27,071 nucleotides of DNA from SG8-30 sp964406445 (GCA_964406445.1 CAYORU010000043.1:1-27071); one strand, 5' to 3'; shown: positions 13,575 through 21,489, numbered from the stretch's first letter. Notes: generated by a model not told the origin, from the letters alone. A program made the numbers and translations.

Positions 13575-14735
13575 ATGGATCGCGAACAGGCAATCAAGCT
13601 GATACAGGACCTGCTGCGGCGCATGGTCGACCGCAAGGGTTCCGACCTGTTCATCACCGCGGGCTTCCCGCCGGCGATCAAGATCGACGGCGAGATCCGG
13701 CCGCAGGCCGACAAGCCGCTGTCGCCGGAGCAGGCGGCCGTGCTGGTGCGCGCGATCATGAACGATCGCCAGACGCGCGAGTTCGACGCCACCAAGGAGG
13801 CGAACTTCGCGATCGCCCCGCCGGGCATCGGCCGGTTCCGCGTCAGCGCGTTCATCCAGCAGGGCAACATGGGCTGCGTGATGCGCACCATCAACTCCAA
13901 GATCCCGACGATCGAGGAGCTGGAGCTGCCGCCCATCCTGAAGGACATCGTCCTGTCCAAGCGCGGCCTGGTGATCGTGGTCGGCGCGACGGGCTCGGGC
14001 AAGTCCACCACCCTCGCCTCGATGGTCGGCTACCGCAACGAGAAGACGCGCGGCCACATCATGACCATCGAGGACCCGGTGGAGTACGTCCACCCGCACC
14101 GCGGCTGCGTGGTCACGCATCGCGAGGTCGGGGTCGACACCGAGAGCTGGCACATCGCGCTGAAGAACACCCTCCGCCAGGCGCCCGACGTGATCATGAT
14201 CGGCGAGATCCGCGATCGCGACACGATGGAGTACGGCATCCAGTTCGCCGAGACCGGCCACCTGGTGCTGGCGACGCTGCACGCCAACAGCTCGAACCAG
14301 GCGCTCGACCGCGTCATCAACTTCTTCCCCGAGGAGAAGCGCGAGCAGCTGCTGATGGACCTTTCGCTCAACATCCGGGCGCTGGTGTCGCAGCGCCTGA
14401 TCCCGCGCGAGAAGACCGAGGGCCGCATCGCCGCGATGGAGATCATGATCGGCACGCCGCTGATCTCGGACCTGATCTTCCGCGGCGAGGTGGCCAAGAT
14501 CAAGGAAGTCATGGCGCGCTCGAACCGCCTCGGCATGAAGACCTTCGACCAGGCGCTGTTCGACCTGTACGAGGGCGGCTACATCTCCTACGAGGAGGCG
14601 TTGCGAAACGCCGACTCGAAGAACGAGATCCGGCTGAAGATCAAGCTCGAGGGCAAGCGCGAGGACCGCCTGCAGGCGGAGGCGGCCAGCTCGCTGAGGA
14701 TCGTCGATGAGTCAAACGAAGGCGCACTCTACTGA
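13575..14735 (+). CDS. pilU: PilT-dependent retraction ATPase PilU
   Basis: A 386-aa PilT paralogue that follows pilT by 28 bp. It matches PilU closely: GSDLFITAGFPPAIKIDGEI, Walker A GATGSGKST (about 137-145), MTIEDPVEYVH, THREVGVDTESWHIALKNTL, Walker B VIMIGEIRD, GHLVLATLHANSSNQALDR, and the extended C-terminal tail after residue 350 that PilT lacks. PilU supports PilT-driven retraction under load. All catalytic motifs are intact. Its 3' end overlaps the next ATPase gene by 29 bp. Confidence 0.95.
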   Translation: MDREQAIKLIQDLLRRMVDRKGSDLFITAGFPPAIKIDGEIRPQADKPLSPEQAAVLVRAIMNDRQTREFDATKEANFAIAPPGIGRFRVSAFIQQGNMGCVMRTINSKIPTIEELELPPILKDIVLSKRGLVIVVGATGSGKSTTLASMVGYRNEKTRGHIMTIEDPVEYVHPHRGCVVTHREVGVDTESWHIALKNTLRQAPDVIMIGEIRDRDTMEYGIQFAETGHLVLATLHANSSNQALDRVINFFPEEKREQLLMDLSLNIRALVSQRLIPREKTEGRIAAMEIMIGTPLISDLIFRGEVAKIKEVMARSNRLGMKTFDQALFDLYEGGYISYEEALRNADSKNEIRLKIKLEGKREDRLQAEAASSLRIVDESNEGALY

Positions 14736-15837
14736 GGCGACCGGCGAGCAGGCCCTGCTAGACGCGGAGGCCGGCAGCCGGTTCAGCATCAAGCCGCTGC
14801 TGCGGCTGATGGCGGAGAAGTCCGCCTCGGACCTGTTCTTCACCTCCAATGCGCCGGTGAAGATCAAGATCGAGGGCGTCATCTATCCCGTCAACCGGCA
14901 GGTCCTCACGCCGGAGGCGGTCCGCCAGATCGCGCTCGGGCTCATGACCTCGGACCAGCTGGAGCACTTCAACGAGCAGCTGGAGGTCGACTTCGCGATC
15001 TCGGAGCCCGGCGTCGGGCGGTTCCGCGCGGCGGTCTTCTACCAGCGCGGCTACCCGGCGATCGTGCTGCGCTACATCAGCGTCAACATCCCGCGCTTCG
15101 AGCAGCTGGGGCTGCCGCCGTCGATCCCCGAGCTGGCCCTCATGAAGCGCGGCCTGGTGCTGATGGTCGGCGCCACCGGGTCGGGCAAGTCGACCACGCT
15201 CGCGGCGATGGTCAACCACCGCAACGAGACCGTCTCCGACCACATCCTCACCATCGAGGACCCGATCGAGTACCTGCACGCCAACAAGAAGTCGATCATC
15301 AACCAGCGCGAGGTGGGCCTCGACACGAAGACCTTCTCGAAGGCCTTGCGCGCGGCGATGCGCGCGGCGCCGGACGTCATCCTGATCGGCGAGATCCGCG
15401 ACCGCGAGACCATGGAGTCGGCCCTGGCGCTCTCGGGCACCGGCCACCTGGTGCTGTCGACGCTGCATGCGAACAACTGCGCGGAGACGCTCGACCGCAT
15501 CATCAACATGTTCCCGCGCGACCAGCACAACCAGGTCTTCCTCGACCTGTCGCAGTACCTGCGCGCGATCGTCTCGCAGCGCCTGGTGCGCGGCCGCAGC
15601 GGCAAGCGCTGCGCGGCGGTCGAAGTGATGATCAACACGCCGCACATGCAGGACCTGATCAAGAAGGGCGACGTGATCGGCGTGAAGGAGGGCATGCTGA
15701 CGACCAGCGAGCGCGGCATCCAGACCTTCGACACGGCGCTGCTGAGCCTCTACAAGGACAACCGCATCGACCTCGAGGAGGCGCTCAACAACGCCGACTC
15801 GCGCACCAACCTCGAGGCGCGGATCAACTTCGGCTGA
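14707..15837 (+). CDS. Third PilT/PilU-family pilus ATPase (PilU-like)
   Basis: A 376-aa ATPase paralogous to PilU but distinct. It has an extra N-terminal segment of about 30 residues (MSQTKAHSTEATGE...) and no long C-terminal tail. Motifs are complete: SASDLFFTSNAPVKIKIEG, Walker A GATGSGKST (about 155-163), LTIEDPIEYLH, Walker B VILIGEIRD, and GHLVLSTLHANNCAETLDRI. The ATG at 14707 follows GAGG (14695-14698) inside the pilU coding end, so translation is probably coupled. P. aeruginosa has only pilT and pilU at this site. The third copy could act as an accessory retraction motor or modify PilT/PilU hexamers (inference). Confidence 0.92.
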   Translation: MSQTKAHSTEATGEQALLDAEAGSRFSIKPLLRLMAEKSASDLFFTSNAPVKIKIEGVIYPVNRQVLTPEAVRQIALGLMTSDQLEHFNEQLEVDFAISEPGVGRFRAAVFYQRGYPAIVLRYISVNIPRFEQLGLPPSIPELALMKRGLVLMVGATGSGKSTTLAAMVNHRNETVSDHILTIEDPIEYLHANKKSIINQREVGLDTKTFSKALRAAMRAAPDVILIGEIRDRETMESALALSGTGHLVLSTLHANNCAETLDRIINMFPRDQHNQVFLDLSQYLRAIVSQRLVRGRSGKRCAAVEVMINTPHMQDLIKKGDVIGVKEGMLTTSERGIQTFDTALLSLYKDNRIDLEEALNNADSRTNLEARINFG

Positions 15838-15870
15838 GCGCGGAACGGCACTCGCCAGGGTCCATCCCGC

Positions 15871-15953
15871 GGCGGCGCATGGGGCCTTTGCCCCGTCCCC
15901 TTGCTCCGGGACCGGAGTCGCCGGGGACGGGGCAAAGGCCTCGGGCGCGCCGC
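15871..15953. repeat. Perfect 18-bp inverted repeat forming a long nested hairpin
   Basis: GGCCTTTGCCCCGTCCCC (15883-15900) is exactly complementary to 15923-15940. The 22-nt loop contains another perfect hairpin (CTCCGG 15904-15909 with CCGGAG 15912-15917). Outside the stem, GGCGGC (from 15871) can pair with GCCGCC (around 15950) after a small internal loop. No T run follows, so it is not a classic terminator, though it could end the pil ATPase transcript or protect its 3' end. It looks like a palindromic mobile or REP-like unit. Confidence 0.85.
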
Positions 15954-16075
15954 CGATATGCGTAACTGCCTTGAAGGGGTCGAAATCCGCCTCTCGGTCT
16001 GCGGTCGAGCGGCCGACTCGAGCGCAGCCGCTTCAGTCGGCGCTACGCTGCGAGCACTTGAGACCGGAGTGCCGC

Positions 16076-16620
16076 ATGTCGCGAACGCCTTCCGCCGCGG
16101 AGAGTGTGGCCGTCGAGCGCATTGCCGGCGGGATCATGCTCTTGCGTGGACAGCGGGTGATGCTCGATTCCGATCTCGCAGCCCTCTACGGCGTGACTAC
16201 GAAGAGGCTGAACGAGCAGGTCAAGCGCAACGCTGCCCGATTTCCCAGGGACTTCGTTTTCCGGCTGACAGCCGCGGAAACGGGAAGGCTGAACCGGTCG
16301 CAATCTGCGACCGGTTCCCAGAAGCACCGCGACCCCCGGTTCCCGCCTTGCGACTTCACGGAACACGGGGCCGTCATGGCGGCCACCGTACTGAACAGCC
16401 GCGAGGCCATAGAAACAAGTGTTCGTGGTTCGCGCCTTCGTCCGACTGCGCGAGCTGCTGAGCTCGAGCAAGGCCATGGCGAAGAAGCTCGTCGAGCTGG
16501 AGTCGCGTCTCGAGGGGCACGACCAGGCGATCGCCGAGATCGTTGCCGCCATTCGTGAGTTGACGAATCCACCTGGCCCGGCCGCCCGGTCAGCGTCGTC
16601 GTCGAATCGGCCGCCCGAGA
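16076..16620 (+). pseudogene. Frameshifted ORF6N (KilA-N-type) DNA-binding domain gene
   Basis: The first part (ATG 16076, GGAG at 16066-16069) encodes an ORF6N domain of the type found in phage antirepressors and mobile islands: LLRGQRVMLDSDLAALYGV, TKRLNEQVKRNAARFPRDFV, FTEHGAVMAATVLNS and AIETSV. Around 16418-16422 the similarity jumps to another frame (FVVRAFVRLRELLSSSKAMA, then LEGHDQAIAEIVAAIREL), which is the normal continuation of the family. A net loss of two bases or gain of one explains this. A further shift may have occurred near 16590, where RRRRIG, resembling the usual C-terminal RRxIGF, lies in the third frame. The gene is convergent with the pyrK-like gene and sits just after the long palindrome. 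A sequencing error cannot be excluded. Confidence 0.8.
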
Positions 16621-16639
16621 GGACGAGGGCAGCTGCGCG

Positions 16640-17536
16640 TCAGGCCGCCGCCGGGAACACGCGCTCGGCGTCGAACACCGGCCCGTCCACGCACACGCGC
16701 TTCATGGCCGGGCCGTCCGGCCCGTGCACCATGACCGCGCAGCCCGCGCAGCCGCCGACCGCGCAGGCCATGAACTCCTCGAGCGACACCTGGCAGGGCA
16801 GGGCGTGCTTGCGCGCCAGCTCCGCGCAGGCGCGCAGCATCGGCGTCGGCCCGCAGGCGAAGATCTCGACTTCCGCCAGCGCCTTCGCGTCCAGCGCGCC
16901 GAGCCAGGCGTCGGCGAGCTGCGTGACGTAGCCGTGGAAGCAGCCCGGGAAGCCTGCGAGCGAGGCCAGCCGGCTCGGCACGCCCCAGCCGTCGAGCAGC
17001 GGCATGCAGGCGATGGTGCCGTCGGGCACGCCCGGCACGAGGATGGTGGACGGCCGGCTGCGGAACGGGAACGGGATCTCCGAGCCCATCAGCACCAGCG
17101 GCTTCCACGGACCCGCGGCGTCGGCGGCGAGCGCCTCGGCGAGGAAGACCATCGGCGGGATGCCGACCCCGCCGCCGATCAGCAGCGTGCGCGGCCGATC
17201 CGGGTGCAGGCTGAAGCCCTTGCCGATCGGGCCCATGCTCGAGAGCTTCTCGCCCGGCTTGCGCTCGGCGAGCGCCGCGAGCCCCGGGCCCACGATCTTG
17301 TAGAGGATGTCGATCCAGCCCTCGCGCGGGCTGGCCCGCATGATCGACAGCGGCCGGCGCATCGGGATGCCGGGCCCGCAGGTCAGGTGCACGAAGCTGC
17401 CCGGTGTCGCGGCCGCGGCGCACTTCGGCGACTGCAGGCGGATCACGTACTGGCCGCCCTCGAAGGCCTCCTGGGCGAGGACCTCCGCGTCCTCGACGAA
17501 GATGCTGCCGCGGTGCGTGCGGTCCGCCGCGCTCAT
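16640..17536 (-). CDS. PyrK-like dihydroorotate dehydrogenase electron-transfer subunit
   Basis: A 298-aa ferredoxin-reductase-type flavoprotein. The FAD-binding RRPLS is at 60-64, the NAD-site GGGVGIPPM at 121-129 and CGPTPML at 229-235. A C-terminal 2Fe-2S cluster uses Cys258, Cys263, Cys266 and Cys282 (C-x4-C-x2-C-x15-C), exactly the PyrK spacing. In class 1B dihydroorotate dehydrogenases PyrK passes electrons from PyrD to NAD. A pyrD is not in the window. The ATG at 17536 overlaps the pyrB TGA by 4 bp and follows GGAG, so pyrB and this gene are coupled, which supports a role in pyrimidine synthesis. It occupies the position that pyrC' holds in Pseudomonas. Some related flavoproteins serve other oxidoreductases, so the partner is inferred. 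Confidence 0.87.
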   Translation of the reverse strand: MSAADRTHRGSIFVEDAEVLAQEAFEGGQYVIRLQSPKCAAAATPGSFVHLTCGPGIPMRRPLSIMRASPREGWIDILYKIVGPGLAALAERKPGEKLSSMGPIGKGFSLHPDRPRTLLIGGGVGIPPMVFLAEALAADAAGPWKPLVLMGSEIPFPFRSRPSTILVPGVPDGTIACMPLLDGWGVPSRLASLAGFPGCFHGYVTQLADAWLGALDAKALAEVEIFACGPTPMLRACAELARKHALPCQVSLEEFMACAVGGCAGCAVMVHGPDGPAMKRVCVDGPVFDAERVFPAAA

Positions 17537-18513
17537 CCGCGGCTCCGGCGCGCCGCCGCCAAGTGCGCGAGCACGGCCATGCGCACGGCGACGCCGTTCG
17601 CGACCTGCCGGCGGATCACCGACTGCGGGCCGTCGGCCACCTCGGAGGCGATCTCGACGCCGCGGTTCATGGGGCCCGGGTGCATGACGATCGCTTCCGA
17701 GCGCGCGCGCCGCAGGCGCTCCGGCGTCAGGCCGAAGCGCTCGAAGTAGCCGGCCGAGTCCGGGATCCGCGCCTGTTCCATCCGCTCGTTCTGGATGCGC
17801 AGGATCATCACCACGTCGGCGTGGTCGATGCCCTCGTCGATGGACCCGAAGCGCAGCGCGCCGGGGAACTCCGCCGCGTCGGGCATCAGCTCGTCGGGCG
17901 CGATCAGCCGCAACTCTCCCACGCCGAGCGTGCCGAGCACCTGCGCGGCCGAGCGCGCGACGCGCGAGTGGCGGATGTCGCCCACGATCGAGACGACCAG
18001 GTCGCGGAAGCCGCCTTTGAATTGCAGGATCGTGAGCGCGTCGAGCAGCCCCTGGGTCGGGTGAGAGAGGTGCGCCTCGCCCGCCGACACCACGCTGACG
18101 TGGGGCTCGACGTGCTCGGCCACGTACTGGGTGACGCCCGGCTGCGCGTCGCGGATGACGAACAGGTCCACGTCCATCGCCTGCAGCGTGTACATGGTGT
18201 CGAGCATCGACTCGCCCTTGAGGCGCGACGAGAGCATGACGTCGAGGTTGATCACGTCCGCCGAGAGCCGCTTGGCGGCGAGCTCGAAGGAAGCGCGCGT
18301 GCGCGTCGAGGGCTCGGAGAAGAGGTTCGCTACCGTGTAGCCGGCGAGGTCCTTGCCGTGGGCAGGCACCTGCCCCGGGCGCGTGACGAACTGCTGCGCG
18401 CGCGCGAGCAGCTCGCGGATCAGGTCGCCGTCGACGCCCTGCAGCGTCAGCAGGTGGCGCAGCTGGCCGGCGGAATCGAGCTGGGAAAAACCCGCGGAGT
18501 CCTCTGGAGTCAT
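17533..18513 (-). CDS. pyrB: Aspartate carbamoyltransferase catalytic subunit
   Basis: A 326-aa enzyme that condenses carbamoyl phosphate with L-aspartate in the first committed step of pyrimidine synthesis. The carbamoyl-phosphate loop SEPSTRTR is at 66-73, followed by KGES, HPTQGLLD, GDIRHSRVARS and HPGPMNRG. The ATG at 18513 follows GTGAGG and lies 5 nt past the ruvX stop; an earlier in-frame start at 18543 would lie inside ruvX and is less likely. The N-terminal extension before LRHLLTL resembles the Pseudomonas-type enzyme, which there associates with inactive PyrC'. Neither pyrC' nor pyrI is present here, nor is the pyrR usually found between ruvX and pyrB. Confidence 0.96.
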   Translation of the reverse strand: MTPEDSAGFSQLDSAGQLRHLLTLQGVDGDLIRELLARAQQFVTRPGQVPAHGKDLAGYTVANLFSEPSTRTRASFELAAKRLSADVINLDVMLSSRLKGESMLDTMYTLQAMDVDLFVIRDAQPGVTQYVAEHVEPHVSVVSAGEAHLSHPTQGLLDALTILQFKGGFRDLVVSIVGDIRHSRVARSAAQVLGTLGVGELRLIAPDELMPDAAEFPGALRFGSIDEGIDHADVVMILRIQNERMEQARIPDSAGYFERFGLTPERLRRARSEAIVMHPGPMNRGVEIASEVADGPQSVIRRQVANGVAVRMAVLAHLAAARRSRG

Positions 18514-18518
18514 CGGCC

Positions 18519-18959
18519 TCACCGTACCGTGCCGCCGAGCCACTGCCTGAGCAAGACCCGCGCCGCCTCGCTGTCCACGTCCTCGCGCCGCACCCGCCGC
18601 CCGAGGGCCCCGCTGCGCCGGCGCCCGCGCAAGGCCGCCTCGGCTTCGCGCGAGGACAGCTGCTCGTCCACCAGCGCGACTTCGCAGCCGAACCGCGCGC
18701 CCAGCTCGACCGCGAAGGCCTCGGCGGCCGCGGCGAGCCGGCCACGCGTGCCGTCCATATTATAAGGAATGCCGACCACGGCCACCGCGGGACGCCACGA
18801 TGCGAAACAGCGGCCGAGCGCGTCCCAGTCGGGTCCGGCGGCGCCCGCCGGCAGCGTCGTGAGCGGCTCCGCGGTCGCGGTGAGGGTGTTGCCGACGGCG
18901 ACGCCGATCCGCCGCGCGCCGAAATCGAAGGCCAGTACGGTCCGCGGAACGGGCTCCAC
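18519..18959 (-). CDS. ruvX: RuvX/YqgF RNase H-fold nuclease (pre-16S rRNA processing)
   Basis: A 146-aa protein of the YqgF family, implicated in maturation of the 5' end of 16S rRNA and also named RuvX (putative Holliday junction resolvase). The RNase H-like active site shows LAFDFGARRIGVAVG at the N-terminus, VVGIPYNMDGTRG, LVDEQLSSREAEA and the C-terminal VDSEAARVLLRQWL, which carry the expected acidic residues. Length is typical. It starts 15 bp after yqgE and ends 5 nt before pyrB, so the three are probably one transcript; yqgE and yqgF are a conserved pair. Confidence 0.93.
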   Translation of the reverse strand: MEPVPRTVLAFDFGARRIGVAVGNTLTATAEPLTTLPAGAAGPDWDALGRCFASWRPAVAVVGIPYNMDGTRGRLAAAAEAFAVELGARFGCEVALVDEQLSSREAEAALRGRRRSGALGRRVRREDVDSEAARVLLRQWLGGTVR

Positions 18960-18974
18960 GCGGGGCGGGCGGCG

Positions 18975-19541
18975 TCAGGCCCGGCCCGCGACGTGGCTCA
19001 GGCGCGAGAGGTCCACGCCGAGCAGCCGCGCCGCCGCGCTCCAGCGCTGCTCGAACGGCAGGTCGAACACGACGCTCTCGTCGCAGGGCACCGTGAGCCA
19101 TGCGTTCTGGCGCATCTCGTCCTCGAGCTGGCCGGCCTCCCAGCCCGCATAGCCGAGCGCCATGGCCGCGCGCCCGGGGCCGTCGCCCCGCGCGATCGCC
19201 TCGAGCACGTCGCGCGAGGTGGTGACGTGCAGGCGCTCGGAGACCTCGAGCGTCGAGTCCCAGGCCTGTTCGCCCGGGTGGTGCAGCACGAAGCCGCGGT
19301 CGGCCTGGACCGGCCCGCCGCGCAGCACGGTGCCCGCGCGCAGCGCCGGGGCCCCGCCGGCCAGCCCCAGCTGGTCGAGCACCTCGCCGAGGTTCATGTT
19401 CATCGGGCGGTTCAGCACGATGCCCAGCGCGCCGCGCTCCGAGTGCTCGCACACGAGCGTCACGGTCTGCGAGAAGTTCGGATCCGTGAGCGACGGCATG
19501 GCGATCAACAGCTGGTTGCTGAGGAAGCGATCGGCCTGCAT
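18975..19541 (-). CDS. yqgE: YqgE/AlgH family protein
   Basis: A 188-aa cytosolic protein of the UPF0301 (YqgE/AlgH) family, whose biochemical role is still unclear. Characteristic stretches are LSNQLLIAMPSLTDPNFSQT, VTLVCEHSERGALGIVLNRP and GYAGWEAGQLEDEMRQNAWL. I set the start at ATG 19541 (MQADRF), which gives the E. coli-like length. An ATG at 19547 is also in frame but directly abuts the -10 hexamer. The gene has no Shine-Dalgarno and a strong promoter ends 6 nt before the chosen start, so a leaderless mRNA is predicted. It heads the ruvX-pyrB-pyrK operon. Confidence 0.94.
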   Translation of the reverse strand: MQADRFLSNQLLIAMPSLTDPNFSQTVTLVCEHSERGALGIVLNRPMNMNLGEVLDQLGLAGGAPALRAGTVLRGGPVQADRGFVLHHPGEQAWDSTLEVSERLHVTTSRDVLEAIARGDGPGRAAMALGYAGWEAGQLEDEMRQNAWLTVPCDESVVFDLPFEQRWSAAARLLGVDLSRLSHVAGRA

Positions 19542-19547
19542 GGGCAT

Positions 19548-19576
19548 AGTATCCGGCCGGTGCCGGCGAGGGTCAA
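19548..19576 (-). promoter_or_regulatory. Strong sigma-70 promoter of the yqgE-ruvX-pyrB operon, predicted leaderless
   Basis: On the minus strand TTGACC (19576-19571) is separated by 17 bp from GATACT (19553-19548). Six nt later comes the yqgE ATG at 19541. This is the best housekeeping promoter in the window. Transcription would begin at the start codon, and no Shine-Dalgarno is present. Confidence 0.7.
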
Positions 19577-19595
19577 AAGGCAACCGACAGGCGGA

Positions 19596-20516
19596 TCAGC
19601 GCGCCGCGGGAACCCGCACGGCCGAGCCGGTGAGCTGGCCGCCCTCGAAGTGCCACTCGTAGGCGAAGCGCAGCGCGTCGTGGCGCGCCGCGAGCTCGCG
19701 CGGGAAGGGATCGAACGGCGCGGCGAGGCGCAGCACCTCGAGGGCGGCCTGGTCGATCTCGGCGTAGCCGCTCGAGCGGCGCACGCGGGCTTCGGCCAGG
19801 CGGCCGTCGGCCGCGAGCGCGACCTCGATCAGCGGGCTGCCCGACAGCCGGCTGCGCCGGGCCGCGGTGGGGAAGTTCAGGGTGCCGACGCGCTCGACCT
19901 GGCGTTTCCAGGCGTCGAGGTAGACCGCGACGTCGGACTGCCGCGTGCTCGGCGTGACCATCAACTCGCGCCGGGCGGGGCCGCGCAACCGAAGCTGCGA
20001 GTCGTCGGCGCTCGACGGCAGCGCCGCGGCGGCGCCCGCCAGCCTCTGGCGAGGCACCGCCTCCGCCGCGGACTCGGGCTCCGTGGCGTCCGCCGTGTAG
20101 CGCAGGCGACCCGCCGCGGCGCTCTCGATGGCCGCGCTCTCGCCGCCGGTCGGCCCGCTGTACCCGAGGCCCGCGCTGCCCTCCGGCTCGCCCTGCTGGT
20201 CCACCGGCGCGTCGGCGGCGGTCGGCACCCGCGAGCGGCCGGCGTCGCGCATGTTGCCCGCGCCCTGCTGGGTCCGCTGCGCGAGGTAGCGCGCGTCCTC
20301 GTTGGTCAGCGACTCGGGCAGCGCCTGGCTCACCAGCAGCACCTCGAGCGAAGGCGCCTCGCCGCGCCGGTCGGCCTGCGGCAGCGAGAAGGACACGCCG
20401 AGGATCAGGATCAGGTGGAACAGGCCCGCCAGGAAGAGCGTGGTGAGCATCCTGTCGGACGGGCGGGTGGACTCCGCGTCGAAGCCCGTGCCGGCGTTGC
20501 CCGCGGCCTGCGACAC
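19596..20516 (-). CDS. TonB-family energy transducer (TonB3-like)
   Basis: A 306-aa protein with one N-terminal membrane anchor (about 23-46), a long low-complexity Gln/Gly/Ala/Pro-containing periplasmic region and a C-terminal TonB domain (about 198-290) with YLDAWKRQVERVGTLNFP, SPLIEVALAADGRL and SSGYAEIDQAAL. TonB proteins pass proton-motive energy from ExbB/ExbD to outer-membrane partners. The position between gshB and yqgE, next to the Pil-Chp operon, matches P. aeruginosa tonB3, which is linked to twitching motility. No exbB or exbD is nearby. The GTG start at 20516 lies 10 nt past the gshB stop, with GAGG about 9 nt upstream. Confidence 0.9.
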   Translation of the reverse strand: MSQAAGNAGTGFDAESTRPSDRMLTTLFLAGLFHLILILGVSFSLPQADRRGEAPSLEVLLVSQALPESLTNEDARYLAQRTQQGAGNMRDAGRSRVPTAADAPVDQQGEPEGSAGLGYSGPTGGESAAIESAAAGRLRYTADATEPESAAEAVPRQRLAGAAAALPSSADDSQLRLRGPARRELMVTPSTRQSDVAVYLDAWKRQVERVGTLNFPTAARRSRLSGSPLIEVALAADGRLAEARVRRSSGYAEIDQAALEVLRLAAPFDPFPRELAARHDALRFAYEWHFEGGQLTGSAVRVPAAR

Positions 20517-20526
20517 GGGCTGCGCC

Positions 20527-21489
20527 TCAGGGCCGGCCGAGGCGGCGCAGCACCGCGTCGACGAGCAGTCCGCCGATGTCGATGCCGAACTGGCGGTCGA
20601 GCTCGCGGATCCCGGTCGGACTCGTGACGTTGATCTCCGTGACGAAGCCGCCGATGACGTCGAGGCCCACGAACATCATGCCGCGCTCGCGCAGCACGGG
20701 ACCGATGCGCGAGCAAAGCCACCGGTCGCGATCGTCGAGCGGCCGGCCGCGGCCCTGCGCGCCGGCGGCGAGGTTGCCGCGGTTGTCCTCCGGGGAGGGG
20801 ATGCGGGCCAGCGCCCAGGGCACGGGCTCGCCGTCGACGAGCAGGATCCGCGAGTCGCCCGTCTCCACGATCTCGGGGATGTAGCGCTGCACGATGGCGT
20901 AGCGCGTGCCGTACTCGGTCAGCGTCTCGAACACCACCCGCGCGTTCTTGTCGCCGGCCTCGAGCACGAAGATGGAGCGGCCGCCCATGCCGTGGAGCGG
21001 CTTGCACACGGCGCGGCCGTGCTCGGCGAGGAAGGCGCCCATGTCCGCCATGTCGCGGGTGATCAGCGTCGGCGCGCAGCACTCCGGGAACCAGGCCGTG
21101 TACACCTTCTCGTTCATGTCCCTGAGGCCCTGCGGGCGGTTCACGACCAGGGTCCCGGCCGTCTCGGCCCGCTCCAGCAGGTAGGTGGTGTAGATGTACT
21201 CGGTGTCGAAGGGCGGGTCCTTGCGCATCAGGACCGCATCGACCGCCGCGAGTGGCTCGACCGACGGCTCGCCCAGCGTGAACCAGTCGCTCGGGTCGTC
21301 GCGCACGGTCACCGGGGCGAGCCGCGCCATCGCCACGCCGTCGCGCACCCACAGGTGGCGCTGCTCGAAGTAGGCGAGTTCCACGCCGCGCTGCTGCGCG
21401 GCCAGCATCATCGCCAGGGTGGAATCCTTCTTCGGCGTGATGCTGCCGATCGGGTCCATCAGCACGGCGATGCGGGTCGGCTTGGGCAT
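20527..21489 (-). CDS. gshB: Glutathione synthetase
   Basis: A 320-aa ATP-grasp ligase joining gamma-glutamylcysteine and glycine to make glutathione in the cytosol. Marks include the N-terminal KPTRIAVLMDPIGSI, FDTEYIYTTYLLERAE, NRPQGLRDMNEKVY, the ATP-grasp segment VCKPLHGMGGRSIF and the C-terminal NVTSPTGIRELDRQFGIDI. The start at ATG 21489 follows GGAG and aligns with E. coli GshB (315 aa); the frame is open farther upstream but that part is not family-like. It is divergent from pilG and cotranscribed with the TonB gene. A possible -10 (TACTAT, minus strand 21575-21570) lies about 80 bp upstream. Confidence 0.96.
   Translation of the reverse strand: MPKPTRIAVLMDPIGSITPKKDSTLAMMLAAQQRGVELAYFEQRHLWVRDGVAMARLAPVTVRDDPSDWFTLGEPSVEPLAAVDAVLMRKDPPFDTEYIYTTYLLERAETAGTLVVNRPQGLRDMNEKVYTAWFPECCAPTLITRDMADMGAFLAEHGRAVCKPLHGMGGRSIFVLEAGDKNARVVFETLTEYGTRYAIVQRYIPEIVETGDSRILLVDGEPVPWALARIPSPEDNRGNLAAGAQGRGRPLDDRDRWLCSRIGPVLRERGMMFVGLDVIGGFVTEINVTSPTGIRELDRQFGIDIGGLLVDAVLRRLGRP

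Noticed and set aside
18514..18543. Earlier start for PyrB at 18543
   Set aside because: It would overlap ruvX and add residues MARRHGTVRP, which are not family-like. The ATG at 18513 has a GTGAGG and sits right after the ruvX stop codon.
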